A stretch of DNA of 35,339 bases from Paraglomus occultum. Taxonomy: Eukaryota; Glomeromycota; Glomeromycetes; Paraglomerales; Paraglomeraceae. The DNA is taken from contig CAJVPJ010000204.1 of the NCBI GenBank assembly GCA_910592205.1, positions 1 through 35,339 on the forward strand, read 5' to 3'. The notes under the pieces were generated by a model. It searched no databases. It saw only the letters and a program-made list of their open reading frames with translations, and was not told the DNA's origin. A program made the translations under genes and the position numbers. Shown here piece by piece: positions 25,501 to 35,339 of this stretch (its first letter is position 1; every line of letters begins with the position of its first letter).

Positions 25501-27124
25501 TATGCCGCCTCGAATGACGAAGAATACTCGATACCTTCCCGGCTGAACGAAGAAAACACCGAATTCGCGCGGTTTATATCGGAAGTTAAAAATAAAGACT
25601 TGGGTACCGTTCAGCGAGAACTAGACCATGAATTACAACAATTGGATGAGAAGCAAAGAAGTGAGCGACGAATTGCCGATGATATCACGCAGACGATGAT
25701 TGATGATTGCCAAGTTAGATGTTGATTCTTTCACTAATTATATTCGATTCATATGTATGGTACTATTGCTAATTCATGCCTTTGCTCACCATCACACCTA
25801 ACCAGCACTTACTTCGCCTATTTGGCATTCCGTATATAGTGGCTCCGATGGAAGCCGAAGCTCAGTGCGCTGAACTATGTCGGCTTTCGCTCGCGGACGC
25901 CATCGTTAGTGATGATTGCGATGTCTTTCTATTCGGTGGTAGTCGCGTATATAAGAACATGTTCAATAATCACAAATATGTCGAATGTTACCTTGCTTCG
26001 GATATAGAGCGTGAGTTGCATTTGGATAGGGAGAAGTTGATAATAATGGCACTCTTACTGGGAAGTGATTATGCGGAAGGATTACAAGGAGTTGGCGTGG
26101 TTACCGCCATGGAAATATTAAACGAGTTCCAAGGAGAAGATGTGCTAGTTAGTTTTAGGGACTGGTGGATAGAGGTGCAGAACGGAAGAGATAAGGGCGG
26201 GGTAAAGGAAAGTGAGTTCAAGAGAAATTTCGTAAGTAGTGTTTCAACGAGCGAACTGTTTATGTTGCATCTATGTCATATACCAATTTACGCAATGGGG
26301 ATAGCCAAAATGCTATCCGTGACTGTATGCCATTGGGATATAACATGCCTTCGGTTTTCTGTGAATAGTTAGAATGTGTTCATTGACAATTTGTTGGCTT
26401 GTTACAGCGTAAGAAACAGAAGGATCTCTTCCTGTCCACAGACTTCCCAGATAGACGCGTATTTGACGCGTATATGCGACCACAAGTAGATGATTCAGAA
26501 GCGCACTTTGAATGGGGACTTCCAGATCTCGATTCTCTACGAGAGTATCCTCTGACTATTTCACATGTTATGGCATGCGTGTTTTCAAAGCTAAATATTA
26601 TTCCTTGATCACATTTGCTTTTAACAAAAAGTTTTCTTATGCGCAATCTTTCGTGGCCAGAAGACAAAGTAGACGCTACTGTCGTTCCAGTCATTAAGAA
26701 CATGACGCTCCAAAAGGTGAATTATGATGCATTCCTTTTCAAATTATTCCTGCACATCTCTGATCAATTATTCATGATGAGGTTGTTCTGTAAAACTCTC
26801 TAGGACGCAGCAGCGAAAAGGCATCAGCTAAAGATCGACGCCTTTCTCACTTCAACTGTTGACGCGCCTACAACAAAGCGTAGGCGTGTTCACCGTAGCA
26901 GGCGTATACAACGAATTATCGACCAATGGAACCAGAAAACAAGCATGTCCTCCAAAAATAATGACGACAGCGACAATTCTCCCCAAGTTGTCAAAACCTC
27001 ATCATCTGAACTTTCTTCCGATACAGACAACACTCTCGATGTAGCATCTGCGCAAGTACGGATTAGAAAGAAGAACAAGCCGATAGGAAAGATAAGAAAA
27101 CGGAAAAGGCGGATGCATGGATAA
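22542..27124 (+). CDS. RAD2: XPG/RAD2 nucleotide-excision-repair endonuclease
   Basis: Structure-specific nuclease that cuts 3' of bulky DNA lesions with TFIIH (human ERCC5, fission yeast Rad13). Exons: 22542-22629, 22807-22982, 23064-23176, 23273-23410, 23486-23558, 23659-23796, 23881-24176, 24238-24359, 24428-25713, 25806-26231, 26408-26544, 26632-26716, 26804-27124; 1132 codons. The N-domain starts [12 protein letters not shown] and includes [14 protein letters not shown] and IFVFDGG. Next come [12 protein letters not shown] and [15 protein letters not shown], then a long acidic spacer (about 380-800) rich in S, D and E with LDLP-type motifs. The I-domain has MEAEAQCA (E826, E828), SDDCDVF (D846, D847, D849), [14 protein letters not shown] (D898) and [17 protein letters not shown]-binding box QLKIDAFL lies at 1034-1041, and basic clusters at the end suit nuclear import. 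Two introns are AT-AC. The donor of intron 5 (23559) has an in-frame alternative. Confidence 0.95.
22630..22806 (+). other. AT-AC (U12-type) intron 1 of RAD2
   Basis: The 5' end is ATATCCTTT directly after GCT ATA G, the exact U12 consensus; a branch-like GTCCTTAAT lies at 22784-22792, and the intron ends TTTAC at 22806, about 15 bases past the branch adenosine. Joining the exons this way gives [14 protein letters not shown], the conserved N-domain block. No GT-AG choice keeps frame, because TAA follows within 25 bases. Confidence 0.88.
23797..23880 (+). other. AT-AC (U12-type) intron 6 of RAD2
   Basis: It starts ATATCCTTA, has a branch-like TACCTTGAC (23860-23868) and ends AAAAC at 23880, 13 bases past the branch adenosine. 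The joined product reads [21 protein letters not shown] reading is possible (donor 23782 to acceptor at about 23853) but adds a poorly fitting insert before LDFSK. Confidence 0.75.
26545..26631 (+). other. Possible GT-AG U12-type intron 11 of RAD2
   Basis: It begins GTATCCTCT, one base off the U12 consensus, and holds TTCCTTGAT (26601-26609) as a candidate branch site. It ends AG at 26631, rather far (about 23 bases) from that branch. Ordinary U2 splicing cannot be excluded. Confidence 0.45.
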
Positions 27125-30000
27125 CGTGGATGTTGTCGGAGAGAATGAAGGTAAGTCAGCAAATGAAAGGGTATGAAAGATTTAATTAAGAAAAGAGATA
27201 TAGTATTGAAGTAAAAAGATCCAAAGCTAGACTGTGAGTAACTACTTATTGTAAAATCGTATTTTTGGTTTATTGCCTAGCTATCGATAGTTTCAATAAA
27301 CCTGAGTTCAAAAGATTCGGATCTAATGAATAATACGTTTGTTCACTTATGTATGTATACACCATTTATTATGTACTCGTCACAGAACTTTGTTCCGTAA
27401 ATAAATCAAAAGAAAATATTGAAATGCGGCCGCATGTGTGTTACCATTAGAATCAATTGTGCTTCTTTAAACCATCCCAGACAACAGAATAATTGGGAGT
27501 TTCATTTTCTTTTAAATTGCGGGTTTGCTTTTGTCAATTGGAACGTTCCGCTGTAGTTTTAATGTTCTTCACCCTTCTTATTGACGTGAATGACCCCTCA
27601 AGACTGCAAAATTGTGTCAAAGCGAAGCATCTCCCATAGACATATTGATTAATCCATAAATATCCTCTGCTTATATAGACCCATAATACCAGACCGCTAA
27701 GACTAAGTTTTCAAAAAAAAATAAATAAAAGTGGATTGAGAAATAATGGGCTTACAAACCGTACATTACCTGCAAATTACCGCTAAGGGAGGGGGGGGGG
27801 GGGAGGCAAAAGTGAGCAATAAAAATAAATGATTATTGAATAATTACGATCGATCACAAAGAGAGACCGACCTGATATGCATTGTGCTAAACGGATACGG
27901 AATCCAATCGAGCTATCTCAGTGAAGTAAATTATCCGCTTTCCTAATGTATGAGTTGGTTCGGTTGATCCAATCCCTGATTCGGCGTCTCGATAAAATTA
28001 TAAACTATTCTAGCAGATAAAAACATTTGCCGATGGTAACAGATGAAAAGTCCCTGCGTGAAAGTATGTCACACAAACACGCTCAAACGTTTCGTGAAAC
28101 GTAAATTTGGCTCGTAGATGATACATTGTCTAATATCACAACAACCAATAAGCGATGTTGTGCCATCTGACCAGTTTCGGGATTGTCACATTACAATGAT
28201 CTCTTGACCCAACAAACTGCATAACTTATGTGACAACATTGAAAAGTACGTGACACGTATGGCAAAAATAAAATTTACTAAAAACCAAATGAACACACAA
28301 ATTGAAGGAATGTTTTGAACATGCAACAGCCAACATTGAAACGGTTTGACGCATTCTCGGCCAAATCCCAGAATGGGCTCTACAGCGACATTTAATCACA
28401 TTGTTATTATTATGTGCTAAAAAACCGTGATTATTTCGAACTGGGCCGGACGATTTTGAATTCGGCTGCGGGCCAGAACATAAATAAAGAAGAACAAAAG
28501 TCATTACGTAATTATGTAGATTAACTTGTTATCTTTTAACCTGGATTATTTGAAATATTTCAGAATTCCCTTTTTCTGAAGTTATAGTTATATTAAACAG
28601 CTGACAACGACGCAAAACCGCAAATACACATATATTTGCTAAAGATTACTTGTATACTTTTACGGAAATAAATAAACGGAGATCGTTTGAAAAAATAAAC
28701 AAATGTAATTTTTAGCAAATAAAAAGAAGAAAAGTAGCGGTAAAATTTACTTATATTTCGATAATCTGGCATGAAATATTTAACAATTAAAATGTAGGGT
28801 TATGACGCGTTAGACAAATTGATAACTCAAATATTTAACCATACAAATCAAAGTTACTTTTAGTTTGTGGAACAGCACGACAACAAAGACTATTACAGAA
28901 ACTGTACGCATTTGTCCAGAATTAATAAATTTTATGTATTTAATAGCTAAATTAAAGGCTTTAAAACAAATTATCAACAATAAGCAGTGTTAACAGTGTC
29001 TAATTACGTCCACTGTTGTATAAACTAAGATATTACATAGTTTTTATTTAAAATACATGTAACCATTTCCCCAACTTTCCATGTCTTAATTGTCGCATTT
29101 TCAAAAAGAGACATTTTTATAATTTGCTTAAATCTAAATCTTTGACGCACTTAAATTTGGTAAAAAATTTCCCTGACGTTGGTATCACCGGGTCTAAAAC
29201 GTGTTGCAAGTGCGAGCAAATTTTGTCATCGACATATTGTTTCATTATTATATTGTTTTTATTTGTTAATTAAATTATCTCTAGTCCATAACATTACAAA
29301 ATAAAGTACACTATTGAAAAAAATAATTCTTTAATTCAAGTACCAAATAATTATAACGAATGGAATTATCTTTTATGAAATTACGCGAGAACGATATTTC
29401 GTGTCGTGATTAACAACAGTTTGGATGGCTGAATTAATCTAACAAATTAAAGGCGCACACTCTTCTAAATAGAAACAAAATGGAAAACCCAAATCAAATT
29501 ATTTATTCGTGAATTATAGTAATGCAATCCTTATCTATGACAATAACGCAACGTTTGTTCAAAAGTCTATAGTTTTTAAATGGAAATTTTCTTCGAACAC
29601 TAGATTGATATTTGGTTGCGGCAAGCAGAGCGCAGATTCCCAAGTACGTATAATACTGTCAATAGCTTTTGCATCTGATTTTCTAGTTTAATAATAATCA
29701 ACGATTGCAAGTATTTTTAATACCTAATATCGTAACTATTACACATGAAACAAGACTAGGCGTCGGTTTGTGCTATTATCTATCATTTAAATATTTCATT
29801 AATTAATAAGAAATTATCTTGTCATAAAGTAGATAGAAGTTTTTTAATCGTCAAGTGCTCACTCACAATTATGAGACAAAATTATTATAACGGAACAAAT
29901 CAATCACGATAAGCAACCTTTTCATGATAGTGTTTACGTTAGAAAGAATAATGATAACCGACGGTTAATTGCTGTTTTTCTGTATTAGTTAGAACGTTCA
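27125..30000. other. Gene-poor AT-rich DNA, first part
   Basis: It starts with the RAD2 3' region (AATAAA at 27295-27300). A run of 13 G lies at 27791-27803 within an otherwise AT-rich strand. The longest frame, minus strand 28226-28504, has no domain and poor codon character. No RNA gene recognised. Confidence 0.55.
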
Positions 30001-31020
30001 CTCTTTGTTTCCGTAATCGAGACAGCTTTGTATTATAGTTTTAAGACTATAAGAAGTGAGAGTGCTATTATCTTGACGGAGCAACCAATACAGTAGAGTC
30101 CGATTCTAGTATTGATAGGTACAAAGGTTACAAAAACCTGAGACCTAAGGCCTGAGACACATATGAAATTGTCAAATTTATAGTTTCCATAGCTTGGTTA
30201 ATATTATATTAATACAGAGTCCAAGGTCTGAATTTGAGGTCTGAAATCTGAGGCTTGAGACTAGAGACTAGGATTAGAGATCAATTTGCCTGTAGTAGAT
30301 TCTTTCGTAAGCAAGAATTAATTAATAGTTATTCATTTATTGCGATAATGACTCATCAATCATTTCTTCTGCCAAGCATATGGTATCAATAGAAGATTTT
30401 TGACACATCAATGATTCAGAGTTGCTAATAACTCTATTCAAATCAAATAAAAACTTGCGTATTCTTCCGACATATGTAGCCGGGGTACTCGTGTCAAATG
30501 AAACCATAATTATTCATTATTATTAGCAGTATTTACTCATTTTAATCTAAAAAGCATTTTTAGTGTTCATAATATCATAAAATACATGACCACAAGTAAC
30601 GCATATACACCGGAGGATAAATAAAAATTTTGGCATCTCACAGGGGGGGAGGTATACATGTCGGAGGAATACGGGTGAAGATATTAAATGATATCAGCAC
30701 AATGTGCTGTTCGTCAATAATGAGATGTTTATTGATTTTCTTATGACGCATGACATAATTACGCACGTTTTCAATAACAAATTGTACAATGCTAGGCATG
30801 AAATTTAGTTCACCCTATGGGCAATAGTAAAATTTGACGATTTCGCTCAAAAAGAAAAAAAATTATTAAAAAAAGTTTAAGACATGTCTACTTTTTTCTA
30901 ATATCAATCTAACTAAACTTTTAGTAATCCTCAAAACTATATCCTGCTTACTCTGCGAAATTTTCTCCAGTCTCAGATTTCGGGTCTCAGGATTTTTGGC
31001 CTGGGATACACCGTACATTT
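30001..31020. repeat. Degenerate GAGACC/CTGAG-type repeats with an inverted copy
   Basis: Bases 30136-30275 hold several loose copies of CCTGAGACC- and GAGGTCTGAAATCTGAG-like words. The 28 bases 30233-30260 match the reverse complement of 30964-30991 at 21 of 28 positions, and six of the seven differences are C/T or G/A changes. Near 30093 the word ACAGTAGAGTCC resembles the terminal repeat of pogo/Tc1-type transposons. This may be an old, mutated non-autonomous element, but no transposase is seen. Confidence 0.4.
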
Positions 31021-32635
31021 ACACACCCAAAAATAAGTAAAATATTTTAACCCATACTTTTTTTGGTATCGCATGCTAAACATTGTGAAAGATTCTAGAT
31101 TCTCATCTCGTGTCATAAATCATCAAAGACAAACAACTGCTCATCTCCATTGTTCCCTGCCTGATGTGTTTCAAAATCTGCGTAACGCATAATCACGGGA
31201 ACAAACTTTAATGACTCTTCCCCCCTGACTTATGAACATCGTTTTTCTTTCATTTGCAATTGGTCGTCATTTAGGCAGACTATACTTTGTACGATTTGCT
31301 CGCGCATATTGAATCGATGATCGTGTTAAATGGAGTTTCAGTATGGACACAAATAAAACCGAAGATTTCCACAACAGATAGCATATGTTGAATAAAAGAT
31401 AGTAAATTTTCATTTTATGCAACGGAAACGCTTTCGTTTCATAATAAACGACTTCTTTGTGTTTTTATTGCAAATCCAATCCTTTCCTGGTATTGAAGCA
31501 AAGCAGAACAGCAGAAAGAGAAAGCCTTTGTAAAGCAACGCGTGAACATCTGCTCGCTTGCGAGCAGAGAGGACTCGTGAAACAGGAGATATACATAAGA
31601 ATAAAGAGATTCCACTTAACGTTTTATCAAGTAGAATCATGAGGATAATAACAATCCGACGCCTCGCTGAATTCAAAAACCTGGTTTCTGCCAGACGGGG
31701 AAGGGGATTAAGACGGTTACCTCGATATGACATGTGTCAATTTGGAGCTTGTCAACTGAAATACTAGCGACAAATTCGGACTGTGCCAAATTAGTCGCTT
31801 CATAATGTATGCATATAAGGTTAGTAGAGTCAAGAAAGCAGGGATTCGCATGTTTACACTTTCTGTTAAGCGAAGTTAATATTCGGACATGAAGAACGTA
31901 CATTCGCTTTGAATAAACATTTAGCTCATTCACAGATAAACAAGGAGACAAATTCGGGAGATTGTCATATACCGTATACATATCTCGTGTGCTCATTAAA
32001 ACCGTCTTATCGGACAAATGACGTTATTATCCAGGTTTATGCATGTCAAATGACTAGATCAGATATAGCTTTATAGCAATAGCCTTACCCTTTACATTAT
32101 AACTTGCCCCAAATCAGCAATTTATGGCCGGAGTTCTTCCTATATTATGGCCGTCCGTTTGAAACTGATTGGTATCTAACGATCATACGTTAATACCACG
32201 CGTTCAAGACTATCCCTGGTTAGAGACTTTAAAGGAATGAGCCAACAGAAAAAGAGTTGAGGGAAGACTAATATTCGAAAGAAATGAATGAGCCATGTTT
32301 TTAGGATGGATAATGAGCCGAGGACTTGCGTAAGCCAGTAACGATAATATAAACCGTGAAGAGAATGAAATCTCGACGCTCAGAACCTCTCCAATCCACG
32401 CTTACCATCTCTTAGCACTGCCATCTTTTGCGTGCGTAGCTGTTTCAAATTCATGAGCGTTTTAAAAGTCCCGGAGGTTCAATCCCTATTTCGTTTGGTA
32501 ATACTATATAGTTGCAGTGGCTGTGAATGTGTGGGGATAGAGGGTTACACTTAATAAATTGCTAAGCCATAAACAAATTTTTTAGAATCTCGTAACAAAC
32601 AAAAAGATGTGATTACAAGAATAATCAATAACTTA
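31021..32635. other. Gene-poor DNA, middle part
   Basis: A perfect hairpin (8-base arms, 2-base loop) sits at 31550-31567. Open frames overlap there on both strands (minus 31410-31733, plus 31558-31767), but none shows a domain, and the mirrored openness suggests composition and not coding. Confidence 0.5.
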
Positions 32636-32745
32636 AAGTAAATATATGACTTAGTATTTGCATATTGTTTATTCGATTCGAATTAATAGTAAGTAAATAT
32701 ATGACTTAGTATTTGCATATTGTTTATTCGATTCGAATTAATAGT
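32636..32745. repeat. Perfect tandem duplication of 55 bp
   Basis: The 55-base unit beginning AAGTAAATATATGACTTAG is present twice, 32636-32690 and 32691-32745, with no difference between copies. It is a very recent duplication, or an assembly artefact. Confidence 0.95.
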
Positions 32746-33893
32746 GCACGGACCATGGTCGGGTAACCACTGATTGGAAGTTCAATTATATACCGTATAC
32801 TATATACTATACAAATATAATATATATACCATTCCATGATCGAAATGGGTTGAACAAAAACGCCCAACTTCCAATTCTTTACGCAATGGAACATCAACAG
32901 AAATGTACTCATGCAAATATTTTAAGTATATATGTGGCCCTTTTTTTTCATTATAATAAAGAAACGCTTATTATATTCCCAGATAATATCGCTCGTACGA
33001 TGGTGATATATAATTTCTCAACTCCCACACATTACGATCTACGAATCACAACAATATGCAATAGGAGGATAAGGAAATCTTTTTTTTATGGATATCTGAG
33101 AGGGAGAGGCTTACGTGTGATACGAGAACATGTTACAAATTACCAAAATAAGGCAAGTGACAAACGATAACCGAAAATATTTATAAATAGTAATAATAAA
33201 GATTTATTATGGGGATAATTTACAAATTATATTGTAAAAATTAAATGGCGATAATAACTAACATTGATAATATTGCCATTCGACATAATATATTGATTTG
33301 TGACCATTTATTATCAAGTATGGTTAGTGATACCAGTATAAACAGCATAAATATATAAGACTGTATACTAATACACGTATATCAACATATGAAATATATT
33401 ATGTAATTAACATTTGTATGAAATAGTGTATTCAATTTAATTGTAATAATATAAAAATGGGCAACGTCTATGTCCATTGCCTGCTCGACTTTGGAATTAA
33501 ATGCTAGACGCACCTTTGCCTATTTTCATTCCTTTCTATGCAAAGTAGACATTTTCAGACCACTATCATATGTGAGAGAATTCTATAGGCAATGAAATCA
33601 CAAATGCTGCATACGATTATACAGAACAAACAGAATTGTCGCTTCAAACTGTTTCATTCAACACAGAGCCAATTTGCATAAAAGGAGTCCACCTTCGTCG
33701 CCCTCTCTCATAAGCACAAGTCTGTGCACACAATTATTCTTCTCGTCCATTGCGAAGGATACTTTCGCTATCCACACAACACTAGCTGTTCAGTCATTCT
33801 TTATAGACCTAACCTGTACGCATATTAGTACCATAAACACGATATCTCCCCTCTTTATATATCTCCATCTCCCTCTCACTTTCTATCCGCAAA
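32746..33893. other. AT-rich spacer before the last gene
   Basis: Very AT-rich, especially 33170-33470. A pyrimidine-rich tract with TATATA at 33845-33885 immediately precedes the ATG at 33894 and looks like a fungal core promoter or leader. An open frame at 33674-33931 is out of phase with the gene and probably chance. Confidence 0.5.
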
Positions 33894-34699
33894 ATGTTGC
33901 TCGACATGCATTCTGCCGACTTGCACAATGACTATTATCTTTCAAAACTCAAAGTTCTCGACTTCTCCGATGACTGTTGCGAACTCTCTATGATACCCGA
34001 TCTTTATTTGTCACTTCGGATCCTGAAATCCGGTGACGAATTAATTATCGTCATTATGAGACGGTGGTTTAACCATTATTCCACGCAGAGGTTTGGCAAC
34101 GAGCATTATACGTCTAATTACGTCTTGCGAGGAAGCTACTTTATGTCTATGCAAGGTTCATCGCCTTTGTCTAATTTTAAATTTGGGTGAGTATATAGAG
34201 TTGGGAATACGTATTTTTTATTCTTTAAGGAATCTCAATCGTGCTTTATTAGATTGTATACAGCACCCGAGACAGGTTCACTGTCTCCTTTATCTGTCCA
34301 TTCTACCGTCTTTTTCGCAATGGCTACTATTAAAAACTTGGCACGTACACGTACACTTTTCTCTAACATATGTGTAAATATATCTAATTTTACAGGGACG
34401 ATCCAACGTCATGGATCCGCGATACGACTCGCGAACGCTCCTTCCCCACCTTTCAAGGCATCGACATCTCCCCGCATTTTGTCAGTGAAACAGGACTCCC
34501 AAAAACCCATATTTTTTCAATGGAGGACGCTCGAGGACTTTTTAGATTCTGCGTTCGACCTTCTCCAACAGGATTATCTAGCAAATCCGGTTCCAGAGAG
34601 AGGGATCATTATAAAGAGAAGACGTCGAGATACAATGGTGGGAGCGAAAGAGGAGGACAAGTGAATCGGAATGACCAGTATGGATCTCGTGCAAGATAA
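33894..34699 (+). CDS. Unrecognised protein with basic RGG-like tail
   Basis: Two exons, 33894-34186 and 34396-34699, joined at a GTGAGT donor and a TTTTACAG acceptor; 198 codons. The first half includes DLYLSLRILKSGDELIIVIMRRW and YVLRGSYFMSMQG. The second runs GDDPTSWIRDTTRERSFPTF, GIDISPHFVSETG and FSMEDARGLFRFCV, then turns into a hydrophilic, Arg/Gly/Ser-rich end (SERGGQVNRNDQYGSRAR) of the kind seen in RNA-binding proteins. The unspliced alternative frame in exon 2 gives a less protein-like product. No family recognised. The promoter-like tract just upstream supports it. Confidence 0.5.
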
Positions 34700-35339
34700 T
34701 TACAAGCCTATTACGACAAGGATTATTAGTTGTACGCGCGCATAAAGTACGAGAAATGAATGGATTTCAATTGTATTGTTAATTGAATACAATGTATACC
34801 GTGCCCTATCCCGTTCAAGTTCAAACGGTTTCTCCTTTGGTCATCAAAACTTTCGTCTCTGTGAGACGAATGTCAGTCCATTCCAAATTGTATCATTTCT
34901 ACTTATTCTGTGAATGTTGGACAGACGGTAAGTTGGAACGGAGCTTTTTACTGTATAATCATTCATTGGACGTCTGCTTGCAAATATGATGTACTTATCA
35001 TGCTTTTTATCGCATGTTTGTATTTTTCTAGATTCTCTCATGTCCATGTTTTTTGAATCCATTCATTCCCTTTCACGAGACCGTACCGTGTATCTTATCA
35101 AGATCTATAGAGAGATTGGAGGCAAAAGAAAATCAGCTGATCGTCAAATTTCAGTTATTTGCGTAACGGTACTCTCTTCCTCCTGGTTGTGCTTTGACTT
35201 GTGTCTATAACACTATTACCAGTTTGGATCACCCTTTTTTTTATCGTTTCTTTTCCATCATCCTACAATTTGTCCGATATTTCAATTAAATCTACATTTT
35301 TATCCGATTTGCTTTAAATTTTGGTTTATAATGTTTTAT
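34700..35339. other. Right edge, nothing firm
   Basis: Probable 3' region of the gene at 33894. Short open frames on both strands (plus 34783-34989, plus 34986-35210, minus 34844-35062) lack domains and splice consistently with nothing. A gene entering from beyond the edge cannot be excluded. Confidence 0.4.

Noticed and set aside
28226-28504. Minus-strand open frame of 92 codons
   Set aside because: No domain, mixed composition and no splice-compatible neighbours; such lengths occur by chance in this window.
31410-31767. Overlapping frames on both strands, one with hydrophobic stretches
   Set aside because: Both strands are open over the same bases, there is no promoter-like tract, and neither product resembles a known family.
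32470-32500. GGTTCAATCCC resembling a tRNA T-loop
   Set aside because: The flanking bases cannot form a 5-base-pair T stem, and no acceptor, D or anticodon arms can be drawn.

Overview
The window looks like nuclear DNA of an intron-dense, AT-rich fungus. A Mucoromycota lineage, possibly close to the arbuscular mycorrhizal fungi, is my best guess, but it rests on protein style and intron structure and not on any search. Ten genes can be followed exon by exon across bases 85-27124, and one weaker gene lies at 33894-34699. Almost all introns are 60-100 bases long with GT-AG ends. The exon models given here close in frame over their full length, which is the main internal check on them.

Layout. 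(+) aldehyde dehydrogenase, 85-2175; (+) ARP5, the actin-related subunit of the INO80 remodeller, 3777-7311; a 2 kb gap with the wreck of a mobile-element gene and a strong inverted repeat; (-) a thioredoxin-fold protein fused to a BLH/DUF442-type phosphatase fold, 9350-10621; (+) a BSD-domain protein with a 9-residue tandem repeat, 10939-12562; (-) AFG2/Drg1/SPATA5 AAA+ ATPase, 12722-16297; (-) ribosomal protein eL38, 16653-17169; (+) HAD-family hydrolase, 17742-18920; (-) UTP25, 18980-21430; (+) an unrecognised 89-residue protein, 21628-22035; (+) XPG/RAD2 repair endonuclease, 22542-27124. From 27125 to about 33890 I see no supportable gene, only AT-rich DNA with short repeats. A possible two-exon gene with a charged, RGG-like tail follows.

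Biology. Three neighbours serve ribosome production: AFG2 strips shuttling factors from pre-60S particles, eL38 is a 60S protein and UTP25 belongs to the small-subunit processome. ARP5 and XPG both act on chromatin or DNA damage. The genes are not an operon. Pairs share short divergent spacers (9350/10939, 16653/17742, 18980/21628) or meet tail to tail (12562/12722, 18920/18980).

The most notable observation is that the XPG gene can only be read in frame if two introns have AT-AC ends with U12-type 5' splice sites (ATATCCTT) and matching branch sites, and a third intron has a U12-like GTATCC start. This implies a working minor spliceosome, which most fungi have lost. The second notable item is the two-domain protein at 9350-10621, in which both catalytic centres are gone.
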